In this document: one piece after another, positions 19,012-26,722 of the stretch | How positions within the stretch are numbered: the stretch's first letter is position 1 | Layout of the letters: each line of letters begins with the position of its first letter | Assembly: GCA_020350425.1 (NCBI GenBank) | Contig: CP070716.1 | Span: forward strand, 53,407-101,258 | DNA: 47,852 bases | Direction of reading: 5' to 3' | Source: Gemmatimonadota bacterium | GTDB lineage: Bacteria; Gemmatimonadota; Gemmatimonadetes; Gemmatimonadales; GWC2-71-9 | Made by a program: the position numbers and the translations under genes | The notes under the pieces: model-generated | What the model was told of the DNA's origin: nothing | The model's database searches: none | Seen by the model: the letters and a program-made list of their open reading frames with translations, nothing else

Positions 19012-19569
19012 TCAAGGCGTCCGCGGGTAGGTGAGCACGCTCCACACCGGTGTCGGATCGAGGGCGCTGCGCCCGTCCAGCTCCAGAAGCTCGAGCAAGA
19101 GGGTCACGCCCACAACCTCCCCACCGGCCTCCTCGACGGCCCTGACGGCCGCGCGCGCCGTGCCGCCCGTTGCCAGGACGTCGTCCGCGATAAAGACCTT
19201 CTCGCCGGGCTCCACCGCGTCCTGATGCACCTCGATGGCGTTGGAACCGTGAGGCGGCCCGTACGGCACCTGGTGGGTATCGTGCGGGAGCTTGCCGGCC
19301 TTTCTGGCGGGCACGAAGCCGGCTCCCAGCTCGACGCTCAGCGGAGCTCCCAGCAGGAACCCCCCCGCCTCTATCCCCAGCACCTTGTCGACTCCCAGCT
19401 CCTTTGCCGGAGCGGCCATGAGGCGCACCGCCTGCCGAAATAGCACCGGGTCCAGCAAGATGGGCGTGAGGTCGCGAAACACGACGCCCGAAGCGGGAAA
19501 GTCCGGCACCTCCCGCACCGCCTCGTACAAACGACGTAAGGTGTCTTTCGCTCCACTTTGCCGAGACAT
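19012..19569 (-). CDS. apt: Adenine phosphoribosyltransferase
   Basis: Apt salvages adenine to AMP using phosphoribosyl pyrophosphate. The 185-residue protein has FPASGVVFRDLTPIL near the N-terminus, GIEAGGFLLG, and the PRPP-binding motif VFIADDVLATGGTA around residues 125-138. It follows acylphosphatase by two bases, but its ATG has no Shine-Dalgarno and sits in a strikingly AT-rich stretch with a TACTAT hexamer. It may therefore have its own near-leaderless promoter as well as read-through. Confidence 0.95.
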   Translation of the reverse strand: MSRQSGAKDTLRRLYEAVREVPDFPASGVVFRDLTPILLDPVLFRQAVRLMAAPAKELGVDKVLGIEAGGFLLGAPLSVELGAGFVPARKAGKLPHDTHQVPYGPPHGSNAIEVHQDAVEPGEKVFIADDVLATGGTARAAVRAVEEAGGEVVGVTLLLELLELDGRSALDPTPVWSVLTYPRTP

Positions 19570-19571
19570 AA

Positions 19572-19859
19572 CTATTTGATAGTAAAAGAGTTACCTGCTA
19601 TGCCATCATGTGGAATCTCGTCCTTATCCACATTTTCCACAAAACCGAACCGCGGCCCCTCCCGCAATGCGGCATCCAGCTCGCGCAGCGCCTCGGCCGT
19701 GCCCGCCGCCACGACCTCCACCCTCCCATCCGGCAGATTGCGGGCCCATCCCCCCAGGCCGAGGCGCTCGGCGTGGCGCAGAGTGTACCAGCGGAACCCG
19801 ACGCCCTGCACCCGTCCCGAGACAAGCCACCGGGCGGCCAGGACCGCCCCCTCGCTCAT
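19572..19859 (-). CDS. Acylphosphatase
   Basis: A 95-residue acylphosphatase, which hydrolyses acyl phosphates. The first signature GRVQGVGFRWY contains the catalytic arginine, and GWARNLPDGRVEV contains the catalytic asparagine. The ATG at 19857-19859 overlaps the stop of the upstream dedA gene; the frame stays open further upstream without homology. The last 23 codons are unusually AT-rich for this genome (for example AAC TCT TTT ACT ATC AAA). They contain two abutting DnaA-box-like nonamers and the apt promoter region, so this end of the gene may have a second, regulatory role. Confidence 0.92.
   Translation of the reverse strand: MSEGAVLAARWLVSGRVQGVGFRWYTLRHAERLGLGGWARNLPDGRVEVVAAGTAEALRELDAALREGPRFGFVENVDKDEIPHDGIAGNSFTIK
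19579..19584 (-). promoter_or_regulatory. Putative -10 element (TACTAT) upstream of apt
   Basis: TACTAT ends nine bases before the apt ATG, inside the AT-rich 3' end of the acylphosphatase gene. There is no Shine-Dalgarno for apt and no good -35 hexamer. Confidence 0.35.
19624..19641 (+). promoter_or_regulatory. Two abutting DnaA-box-like nonamers
   Basis: TTATCCACA (19624-19632, exact consensus) is directly followed by TTTTCCACA (19633-19641, one mismatch). Both lie within the AT-rich C-terminal coding part of the acylphosphatase gene, about 1.6 kb from the DnaA box next to dif. Function unknown. Confidence 0.4.
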
Positions 19860-20515
19860 GGCTCCTTCCCCGCCCCACGCTCGCCTCGGCCGCGCTGGCG
19901 GTAGACGTAGACGCCCACCACGACGGCCAGGAGCGGCACGAGGGCGAGCGTGACCAGCGACGTGTAGCGCTGCACGGCGGGGTCCTGGATCAGGGCGTCG
20001 ACTCCCGCCACCACCTCGGTGTGCCGCCCGACCTGCCATCCAATGAACGTCAGGATCGCGCACCAGATGCCGGCCCCCGCGGCCGTGTAGAGCGCGAACC
20101 GGTCGAGCCGCATACGCGCGATGCCGGCCGGGAGGGAGATGAGCTGCCGGATCACCGGAATGAGCCTCCCCACAAATGTGCTGATCTCTCCGTGTCGGCG
20201 GAAGAACGCCTCTGCGCGGTCGAGTGAGGCTTCCCGGATGAGGAAGAAGCGGTGGTACTTGTGCAGCAGCGGTCGTCCGAGAAAGACGGCGAGATAGTAG
20301 TTGGCGAACGCGCCGATCATACTCCCGGCCAGTCCCGCCCCCAGCGCGAGCCAGGCGTTCATGCGGCCCTGCGCGGCGAGGTACCCTGCCGGTGGCAGCA
20401 CGACCTCGCTCGGGAACGGAAAGAACGAGGACTCGATGGCCATGAGCAGTGTGATCCCCGGGTAGCCGAGCCGGAAAATGGCTTCAGTGAGCCAGGTGAC
20501 GACCGCTTCGAGCAT
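19856..20515 (-). CDS. DedA family membrane protein
   Basis: A 219-residue DedA-family protein with about five or six hydrophobic segments. It shows the N-terminal IESSFFPFPSEVVLPPAGYLA motif and the central FVGRLIPVIRQLISLPAG motif with conserved arginines. The C-terminus is a helix followed by a basic tail. Family members help lipid-carrier or phospholipid movement across the inner membrane; the substrate is not evident. It starts one base after the pcm stop and overlaps the acylphosphatase start. It is more classical in its motifs than the DedA at 936-1580. Confidence 0.93.
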   Translation of the reverse strand: MLEAVVTWLTEAIFRLGYPGITLLMAIESSFFPFPSEVVLPPAGYLAAQGRMNAWLALGAGLAGSMIGAFANYYLAVFLGRPLLHKYHRFFLIREASLDRAEAFFRRHGEISTFVGRLIPVIRQLISLPAGIARMRLDRFALYTAAGAGIWCAILTFIGWQVGRHTEVVAGVDALIQDPAVQRYTSLVTLALVPLLAVVVGVYVYRQRGRGERGAGKEP

Positions 20516-20516
20516 C

Positions 20517-21227
20517 CTAGGTCTCCTGGTCGAACCCGTGCCTCCCGATCAGGGGCACGAAGAGCGCCGCGCCGAGCGGCTCGGCGTAGTACTGCCCGCC
20601 CTGTCGGGTGATGCGCACCAGGACCTGGCCTCCCCCGGGGGGCTCGGGGAGGGCGCGCAGCGCCTCGGCGGGGACCTGCCCCACGTCGAGCGGCAGCACC
20701 AGCCGGCCGCCCTCGGCCAGCTGGCGCAGGAGCGGCTTCGGGACGACGGGGCTGGCTGCCGCCACCAGAATGGCGTCGTAGGGCGCTTCGGCGGGCCACC
20801 CAAGCGAGCCGTCGCCGACGACGACCACCACCCCCGTGATCGCGGCCTCATCCAGGGCTGCGAGCGCCGCCTGGGCGAGCGGAGGCACCCGCTCGACGGA
20901 GACCACCACGCGGGCGAGGTGGGACAGCAGCGCTGCCTGGTAGCCCGAGCCGGTGCCGATCTCCAGCACGCGCTCGGTCCCGCTCAACCCGAGCGCCTCG
21001 AGGTAGCGGGCCTGGGTGGTGGGTTGGGAGATGGTCTGGCCGTGCCCGATCGGCAGCGCGCCGTCCTCGTAGGCCCGGTGGCGCAGCGCCTCGGGCACGA
21101 AGAGGTGCCGCGGTGTCTCGCCGAAGGCCCTCAGGACCGCGAGATCCTGGATCCCCTGCGCACGCAGACGCTCGAGCAGCCTCGCGCGGTAGCCCCCGTA
21201 GGTGTCCCCTAGCCGCCCAGCCGCCAT
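20517..21227 (-). CDS. pcm: Protein-L-isoaspartate O-methyltransferase
   Basis: Pcm methylates isoaspartyl residues in damaged proteins using S-adenosylmethionine and starts their repair. The 236-residue protein shows VPEALRHRAYEDGALPIGHGQTISQP and the SAM-binding motif VLEIGTGSGYQAALLSHL. GDGSLGWPAEAPYDAILV comes next in the usual order, ending in RITRQGGQYYAEPLGAALFVPLIG. The start overlaps the end of surE by 19 bases, the surE-pcm pairing seen in many bacteria. Confidence 0.95.
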   Translation of the reverse strand: MAAGRLGDTYGGYRARLLERLRAQGIQDLAVLRAFGETPRHLFVPEALRHRAYEDGALPIGHGQTISQPTTQARYLEALGLSGTERVLEIGTGSGYQAALLSHLARVVVSVERVPPLAQAALAALDEAAITGVVVVVGDGSLGWPAEAPYDAILVAAASPVVPKPLLRQLAEGGRLVLPLDVGQVPAEALRALPEPPGGGQVLVRITRQGGQYYAEPLGAALFVPLIGRHGFDQET

Positions 21228-21973
21228 CCCTGGACATCCTCCAGCAGGCCGTAGTTGGTCAGGTCGAGGTGCAGGGGGGTAACCGAGATGTGACGGTCCT
21301 GGATGGCGCGGAAGTCCGAGTCCTCCCGCCCCGACCAGGAGATCTGGCCTCCGCCGATCCAGTACCCCGGCCGCCCCCAGGGATCGGACGTCTTGACCAG
21401 GGAGTCAGAGTAGACCCGCTTCCCTAGCGTGGTGATCCTGATGCCCTCGATCTCGTCGCCGGGTACGGGCGGCAGGTTGATGTTGAGCAGCGTCTCCTTG
21501 GGGAACTCCTCGACGCCGACGATGTCGGCCACCAGCCGGTCGAGCCAGGGCCGGTGGCTCTCCAGCAGGTCGATGTCGCCGCCGGCGAACGAGATGGCCA
21601 CCCCCGGAATGCCGTAGGCGAGTCCCTCCATGGCCGCGGCCACCGTGCCCGAGTAGAGCACGTCCTCGCCCATGTTGGGCCCGTGGTTGATGCCGGAGAA
21701 CACGAAGTCCGGCCGGTCCTCGAGCAGCACGCCGAGGGCGAGTAGCACGCAGTCGGTCGGCGTGCCGTCCACCTGGAGCGAGCCGTCGGGCCGCTCGGTG
21801 GACCGCAACGGTCGGCCCAGGGTGAGGGAATGGCTCGCGCCGCTCTGCTCCCGGTCTGGCGCTACCACGGCCACGCTGCCCACGGTGCGGCACACGTCGG
21901 CGAGCACCTCCAGCCCGTGCGCCAGAATGCCGTCGTCGTTACTGACCAGGATCTTCAACGGGGATCTTGCCAT
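21209..21973 (-). CDS. surE: 5'/3'-nucleotidase SurE
   Basis: SurE is a metal-dependent survival phosphatase acting on nucleoside monophosphates. The 254-residue protein has the metal-binding LVSNDDGI near the N-terminus, VVAPDREQSGASHSLT, DGTPTDCV and SGINHGPNMGEDVLYSGTV. ATG 21973 gives MARSPLKILVSNDDG; TTG 21958 would give the classical MKILVSNDDG start, and neither has a good Shine-Dalgarno. It overlaps the merR-like gene by 35 bases with the ATG start. Confidence 0.95.
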   Translation of the reverse strand: MARSPLKILVSNDDGILAHGLEVLADVCRTVGSVAVVAPDREQSGASHSLTLGRPLRSTERPDGSLQVDGTPTDCVLLALGVLLEDRPDFVFSGINHGPNMGEDVLYSGTVAAAMEGLAYGIPGVAISFAGGDIDLLESHRPWLDRLVADIVGVEEFPKETLLNINLPPVPGDEIEGIRITTLGKRVYSDSLVKTSDPWGRPGYWIGGGQISWSGREDSDFRAIQDRHISVTPLHLDLTNYGLLEDVQGWRLGG

Positions 21974-22316
21974 CGAGGATGTCGAGCAGCGTGCGGAGCT
22001 CCACGGCGAGGTTCTCGATCGTCTCCTTCTGCAGCGCAAAACGCGCTTCGGACTTGAGCAGACCCGTGCGGCGGTACTCCTCGATGCGGCGGCGGGCGCC
22101 CTCGATGGTGTACTTCTCGTTGTACAGCAGGTGCTTCACGAGCATGATGAGCTCGATCTCGCGCCGCTGGTACACGCGGTTCCCGGAGCGGTTCTTGGCG
22201 GGGTTGAGGAAGCGGAACTGGCTCTCCCAATAGCGCAGCACGTGCGGCTTGAGATCGGTCAGCTGACACACATCGCCGATCGAGAAGAACTCCTGTACGG
22301 GACGCGACGCCGTCAT
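21939..22316 (-). CDS. MerR-family transcriptional regulator
   Basis: A 125-residue regulator with an N-terminal MerR winged helix-turn-helix (about residues 9-80). The segment FSIGDVCQLTDLKPHVLRYW, the aromatic-rich FRFLNPAKNRSGNRVYQ and YTIEGARRRIEEY are typical. A short C-terminal helix likely serves for dimerisation. There is no cysteine-rich metal-binding loop, so it is not a classical metal sensor. It is embedded in a housekeeping operon between gpsA and surE, overlapping both. Target genes are unknown. Confidence 0.9.
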   Translation of the reverse strand: MTASRPVQEFFSIGDVCQLTDLKPHVLRYWESQFRFLNPAKNRSGNRVYQRREIELIMLVKHLLYNEKYTIEGARRRIEEYRRTGLLKSEARFALQKETIENLAVELRTLLDILDGKIPVEDPGQ

Positions 22317-23311
22317 CGCCAGTGCTCCGCCTTGAGTTCCCGCTCCATGAGATCGCGTACGGCCTGCGCCGGGCGCTTGCCATTGAACAGGATGTTGGCG
22401 ACCTCCACCGCGATGGGCAGCTCGGTTCCGGTTCGCTCGGCGAGCTCGACGGCGGCCCGCGCGGTGCGCACACCCTCCGCCACCGTACGCCGCCCCGCCT
22501 GGATCTCCTCGAGGGTGCGGCCCTCGGCGAGCTCGATGCCGAGCGAGCGATTACGCGACAGGGCGCCCGTGGCCGTGAGGAGCAGGTCGCCCATCCCGGC
22601 CAGGCCGGCGAACGTGCGCGGGCTCGCTCCCATCGCCTCCCCCACCCTACTCATCTCGGCGAGGCCGCGAGTGATCAGCGCCGCCAGCGTGTTGTGTCCC
22701 AGCTTGAGTCCGTGCAGCAGCCCGGCGGCGATGGCGATCACGTTCTTGAGCGCCCCTCCCAACTGCACGCCCATCACGTCGTCACTCGTGTACACGCGGA
22801 AGTGCGCGGCCGAGAACGCCTGCTGCACCTGCTCGGCGGCGGCCATGTCGGCCGATGCGGCGACCACGGCCGTCGGCTGGCGCTCGTACACCTCCTGGGC
22901 GAAGCTCGGGCCCGAGAGCGCCACCACGGGCCCGTCCGGGAGCGTCTCGCTCAACACCTCGCTCATCGTCTTGAGCGAGTCGGTCTCGAGCCCCTTGGAG
23001 ACGCTCACCACGGGGGGCGTCGGATGGCGCATCACTCGCGCCACCTCCGTGCTCACCTGCCGCACGGCGTGAGAGGGGGCGGCCGAGACCACCAGGTCGG
23101 CGCCCTCGAGGGCCGCGGCGAGATCGCCGTGCGCCGCCAGGGTCTCTGCCAGGCGCGAGTCGGCGAGGAACATCGAGTTCACGTGGTCGCGGTTGATCGA
23201 CTCCACGACCTCAGGCTCGCGCGCCCAGATACGCACCTCGTGCCCGTTCCCGGCCAGCAGGTCGGCGAGGGTCGTGCCCCAGCTCCCGGCCCCGATGACG
23301 GCGATCCGCAC
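22313..23311 (-). CDS. gpsA: Glycerol-3-phosphate dehydrogenase (NAD(P)+)
   Basis: GpsA reduces dihydroxyacetone phosphate to sn-glycerol 3-phosphate, the backbone of phospholipids. The 332-residue protein shows the Rossmann motif VIGAGSWGTTLADLLAGNGHEV, VVSAAPSHAVRQV, SVSKGLE, LSGPSFAQEV, the catalytic lysine in GGALKNVIAIAAG, and FAGLAGMGDLLLT. The GTG start abuts the plsY stop directly. PlsY, the gene just upstream, uses the product. Confidence 0.97.
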   Translation of the reverse strand: MRIAVIGAGSWGTTLADLLAGNGHEVRIWAREPEVVESINRDHVNSMFLADSRLAETLAAHGDLAAALEGADLVVSAAPSHAVRQVSTEVARVMRHPTPPVVSVSKGLETDSLKTMSEVLSETLPDGPVVALSGPSFAQEVYERQPTAVVAASADMAAAEQVQQAFSAAHFRVYTSDDVMGVQLGGALKNVIAIAAGLLHGLKLGHNTLAALITRGLAEMSRVGEAMGASPRTFAGLAGMGDLLLTATGALSRNRSLGIELAEGRTLEEIQAGRRTVAEGVRTARAAVELAERTGTELPIAVEVANILFNGKRPAQAVRDLMERELKAEHWR

Positions 23312-23926
23312 TCAGGCGTCCCTCTCCGCCTGCCGCGCCCGCCGGCCGAAGCGGTTCTCGGTGCCCGACAGGAGACGCCTGATGTTGCTGCGATGGGTGT
23401 ACACGATGAACAGTGCCAGCCCGATGCCGACGGCCAGCGCATAGCCGTCGCCCGGATAGACCAGCCACGCTGCGACGGGAAAGGTGACGGCGCCGAGCAT
23501 CGAGGCCAGGGACATGTAGCCGGTCCCCAACAGCACGCCGAGCCACACCAGGGCGGCGATGCCGAGGGCGGCCGGCGCCAGCGCCAGTACGACCCCGGCC
23601 GCCGTCGCCACGCCCTTGCCGCCGCGGAACTTCAGAAAGACCGGAAAGACGTGCCCCACAACGGCCGCGACCCCGATCGCCAACGGCGCCCAGGGCTGCG
23701 GCAGGAAGGCCGCGGCCAGGAATACCGGGACGGCCCCCTTGGCGACGTCGAACAGCCCCACGGGAACGGCATATCTCCACCCCAGCACGCGGTACACGTT
23801 GGTCGCGCCGAGGTTCTTGCTGCCGTGCTCCCTGAGGTCGATGCCCGCGCCGTAGCGAGCCGCGAGAAAGCTCGTGGGGATCGATCCGGCGAGGTACGCG
23901 CCGAGCAGCCAGGCGACCAGGCTCAT
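23312..23926 (-). CDS. plsY: Glycerol-3-phosphate acyltransferase PlsY
   Basis: PlsY is an integral membrane enzyme that transfers an acyl group from acyl phosphate to glycerol 3-phosphate, the first step of phospholipid synthesis. The 204-residue protein has the conserved GSIPTSFLAARYGAGIDLREHGSKNLGATN region, FLKFRGGKGVATAAG, and IVYTHRSNIRRLLSGTENRF. Several transmembrane helices are visible. ATG 23926 overlaps the der stop (ATGA). The acyl-phosphate partner gene plsX is not in the window. Confidence 0.97.
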   Translation of the reverse strand: MSLVAWLLGAYLAGSIPTSFLAARYGAGIDLREHGSKNLGATNVYRVLGWRYAVPVGLFDVAKGAVPVFLAAAFLPQPWAPLAIGVAAVVGHVFPVFLKFRGGKGVATAAGVVLALAPAALGIAALVWLGVLLGTGYMSLASMLGAVTFPVAAWLVYPGDGYALAVGIGLALFIVYTHRSNIRRLLSGTENRFGRRARQAERDA

Positions 23927-25248
23927 TGCCTTCCCTTGCGCCGCTTGCGGCGGAACCGGATGCGGATGGGCGTGCCCGTGAAGCCCCACGCTGCCCGGAA
24001 CCCGTGCTCGAGGTAGCGGCGGTAGGATTCGGAAATCGCATCCGGCCGGTTGGTGACGATGGCGATGGCAGGTGGTGCCGTAGCCACCTGTGATCCGTAG
24101 AGCAGCTTCACCTCCTGCCGACCGCGCTGCGGCGGCTGATTGCGATTCACGAGGTCCTGCAAGACGCGGTTCACGTCGGCCGTCGCCACCCGCCGCTCGC
24201 GTGCTTCGGCAACGGAGAGGATCAGGTCGAGCACCTTGCGGGCACGCTGGCCCGTCACCGACGAGACGTACACGAACGGAACCGCGCCCATGAAGGAGGC
24301 ACGCTCGACGACCTGACGCTCGCCCGCCGCGGCGGTCTGGGTGTCCTTGTCCACCAGGTCCCACTTGGTGACGGCCGCCACGAGCCCCGCCCCCCGTTCC
24401 CACGCTGCCTGGGCGATCTTGAGATCCTGGGCCTGCACCCCGGCCGTGGCATCCACCACGAGGACGCACACGTCGGCCCGCTCAATTGCCCGCTCCGTCC
24501 GCAGGGCAGAGTAGAATTCGATCTCATCCTCTACTTTCGATCGCTTCCGTAACCCCGCGGTATCAATGAAGTTGAGCGTTTGCCCATGGTACCGCAAGGG
24601 GGAATCGACCGCATCCCGGGTGGTCCCGGCCTCCGGGGCCACCACCGCTCGCTCCTCGCCCAGCAGGCGGTTCACGAGGCTCGACTTCCCCACGTTGGGG
24701 CGCCCCACGACCGCCACCTGGACGATCTCCTCATCGGCCTCGTCGGCCGTGTCGGGGAGGAGGGATGCGATGCGGTCGAGCAGATCGCCGCTCCCCTTCC
24801 CCGTCGCGGCAGACAGCGGCTGGGGGTCCCCCAACCCGAGCTCGTGAAACGCGTGGTACGAGGTGTCGTCGGCCAGATCGTCGGCCTTGTTGGCGGCCAC
24901 CACCACGCGGGCGCGGTGCCGCCGCAGCAACTCCGCCACCTCGAGATCCACCGGATGTACGCCCGCCTGCGTATCCACCACGAACACGATGACGTCCGAT
25001 TCATCGATCGCAAGCCGGATCTGTTGCCGGATACTGCCGTGCAGGGCGTCGTCCTCACCGACCACCCACCCCCCGGTGTCGACCAGCCAGAACCGCCGGC
25101 CGGTCCACTCCGCCTGCGCATAGTGTCGATCGCGCGTGACGCCAGGCCGGTCGTCCACGATGGCGCGCCGCCCACCCACGATACGGTTGAACAGCGTGGA
25201 CTTGCCCACGTTCGGACGGCCGATGATCGCGACCGTGCCCGGCCTCAC
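23923..25248 (-). CDS. der: Ribosome-assembly GTPase Der (EngA)
   Basis: Der is a tandem-domain GTPase needed for 50S ribosomal subunit assembly. The 441-residue protein has two G domains. The first has GRPNVGKSTLFNRI, DTGGW and NKAD; the second has GRPNVGKSSLVNRLLGEERAVV, DTAGLRKR and TKWD. A KH-like C-terminal domain follows and ends in a basic tail (KRRKGRQ). The gene overlaps the upstream DUF512 gene and the downstream plsY by four bases each. Confidence 0.98.
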   Translation of the reverse strand: MRPGTVAIIGRPNVGKSTLFNRIVGGRRAIVDDRPGVTRDRHYAQAEWTGRRFWLVDTGGWVVGEDDALHGSIRQQIRLAIDESDVIVFVVDTQAGVHPVDLEVAELLRRHRARVVVAANKADDLADDTSYHAFHELGLGDPQPLSAATGKGSGDLLDRIASLLPDTADEADEEIVQVAVVGRPNVGKSSLVNRLLGEERAVVAPEAGTTRDAVDSPLRYHGQTLNFIDTAGLRKRSKVEDEIEFYSALRTERAIERADVCVLVVDATAGVQAQDLKIAQAAWERGAGLVAAVTKWDLVDKDTQTAAAGERQVVERASFMGAVPFVYVSSVTGQRARKVLDLILSVAEARERRVATADVNRVLQDLVNRNQPPQRGRQEVKLLYGSQVATAPPAIAIVTNRPDAISESYRRYLEHGFRAAWGFTGTPIRIRFRRKRRKGRQ

Positions 25249-26522
25249 GGCGCCCCGCCCAGCGCGAGCGCGTCCACGAAGTCGTGCGAGAGCCGGACCG
25301 GAACCGGGGCCGCGTTCGCCAGTGCGTCGAAGCTCACGTCGTCGAGGAAGAATCCGGCGTCGTTCACCGCCTCCGCCGGGAGAAGCGCCAGATCCAGGTC
25401 GGGTTGGTTGTGCAGCGCACGCTGGAACGCCCGGCCCGGCAGGAGGCCCGCGGTCGTGACGGACGGCCCGAACAGATCGTTCTCGATGGTGACGAGCTCG
25501 TAGGAAGCGCCACTGACCCGGCGCAGGGTTTCCAGCACGGGCGGCATGAGGCGCCCCATGGCGGTGCCGGTGAGCACACCGACGCGCAGGCCGGCGAGAT
25601 CACGCAGCTCCCCGCGGCCACGCTCGATCGAGCGCTGCAGGTGGCGCACACTCCCCACGCCGTTCTCCACCTGATCGAACTCGTCGTACCGCTCCGCGCG
25701 CGGCAGCTCGAGGTCGGCGACGAGATAGAGCTCGTCCGCGCCATAGGCCCAGTGCGAGTCGCGCTCGGCGCGGGCCCGATCCTGCACCGCCTCGACGACG
25801 GCGACCGCGTCGCGGCACTCCTCGCGAGTGGGCTCCCGCACCAGGTGATGCTTGCTGTACTCGGTGAGGCCCACCGGCACCACCGATACCGAGAGCACGG
25901 GGGCCCCCAGGTCGTAAAGATCGTTCAGCGAGCGGCGCAGGACCTCGCCGTCGTTCACCCCAGGCTGCAGCACGACCTGCGTGTGGAACCGAATCCCTCC
26001 CTCCGCGAAGGTGCGGAGCTGTGGGAGAATCGCCGGAGCCCGCGGATTGCGCAGCAGCCGACGACGCACCACGGGGTCGGTGGCATGGACCGACACATAC
26101 AGCGGGGAGAGTCGGTACTCCAGAATCCGCTCGACGTCCCACGCCTTCAGGTTGGTCAGCGTGGCGAAATTGCCGTAGCGGAAGGAGAGGCGGTAGTCGT
26201 CGTCGCGCACGTACAACGTGTCCCGCAGCCCCTCGGGCAGCCCGTCCACGAAGCAGAAGTCGCACCGATTGGCGCAGCGTCGAACGTGCGGAGGATCGAG
26301 CGCGATCCCCAGGGGCTCCTCGTGCGGTCGCTCCACATCGTACTCGAAGACCTCGCCCTCAGGCGAGCGGGCCAGCAGCACGAACCGCTCCTCAGCCGAG
26401 AGGAACTCCCAGTCGAGGAAGTCGGTGAGTTCGCGCCCGCCGATGGAGACCAGCTCGAAGCCGGGGACGATCCCGAGCTCGGCCCCGATCGAGTCGGGAT
26501 GCACGGATTGCACCCGGACCAT
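25245..26522 (-). CDS. DUF512 protein with PDZ-like and radical-SAM-type domains
   Basis: A 425-residue protein of the DUF512 family (often annotated as a putative Fe-S oxidoreductase). The N-terminus resembles a PDZ domain (VHPDSIGAELGIVPGFELVSIGG). It is followed by a three-cysteine cluster of spacing CX3CX2C (CANRCDFC), typical of this family's iron-sulfur site, and then the DUF512 domain. The reaction is not established. It is coupled to der, as in many bacteria. AAGGAG (26532-26537) lies nine bases upstream of the ATG, and a TATCTT element marks a likely promoter. It heads the nine-gene operon running down to acylphosphatase. Confidence 0.92.
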   Translation of the reverse strand: MVRVQSVHPDSIGAELGIVPGFELVSIGGRELTDFLDWEFLSAEERFVLLARSPEGEVFEYDVERPHEEPLGIALDPPHVRRCANRCDFCFVDGLPEGLRDTLYVRDDDYRLSFRYGNFATLTNLKAWDVERILEYRLSPLYVSVHATDPVVRRRLLRNPRAPAILPQLRTFAEGGIRFHTQVVLQPGVNDGEVLRRSLNDLYDLGAPVLSVSVVPVGLTEYSKHHLVREPTREECRDAVAVVEAVQDRARAERDSHWAYGADELYLVADLELPRAERYDEFDQVENGVGSVRHLQRSIERGRGELRDLAGLRVGVLTGTAMGRLMPPVLETLRRVSGASYELVTIENDLFGPSVTTAGLLPGRAFQRALHNQPDLDLALLPAEAVNDAGFFLDDVSFDALANAAPVPVRLSHDFVDALALGGAP

Positions 26523-26568
26523 GTGAGGACACTCCTTCGCGGAAACGACGTGCTGTGGTGGACGTGCT

Positions 26569-26574
26569 AAGATA
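26569..26574 (-). promoter_or_regulatory. Putative -10 element (TATCTT) of the DUF512-der operon
   Basis: TATCTT would start transcription near 26562, giving a leader of about 40 bases that contains a good AAGGAG ribosome-binding site. The -35 region is weak. A 14-base perfect palindrome (26583-26596) lies in the spacer and -35 area. Confidence 0.45.
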
Positions 26575-26582
26575 ACCGCGCG

Positions 26583-26596
26583 ACGACGCGCGTCGT
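26583..26596. repeat. 14-base perfect palindrome in the DUF512 promoter
   Basis: The sequence ACGACGCGCGTCGT equals its own reverse complement and overlaps the expected -35/spacer of the DUF512 operon promoter. It could be an operator. In a genome this GC-rich, such palindromes also occur by chance. The rest of the 26523-26722 gap shows nothing gene-like. Confidence 0.3.
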
Positions 26597-26722
26597 GAGG
26601 GCGCTAGTGGGTAGCGGTGATGACGGCCACCAAGGTCGGTGTGCCCGCCCCCGTGTCACCGGCAGCCGAGGCGGCGGCGGGGAGCATTGGGGTATGTGGG
26701 AGCCGCTTCGCCCGCCCGGCCG

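Noticed and set aside
17877..19642. Replication origin, suggested by DnaA boxes and AT-rich DNA
   Set aside because: Genes converge here rather than diverge, no dnaA, dnaN or gyrB is near, and there are only three box-like nonamers. A dif site fits better.
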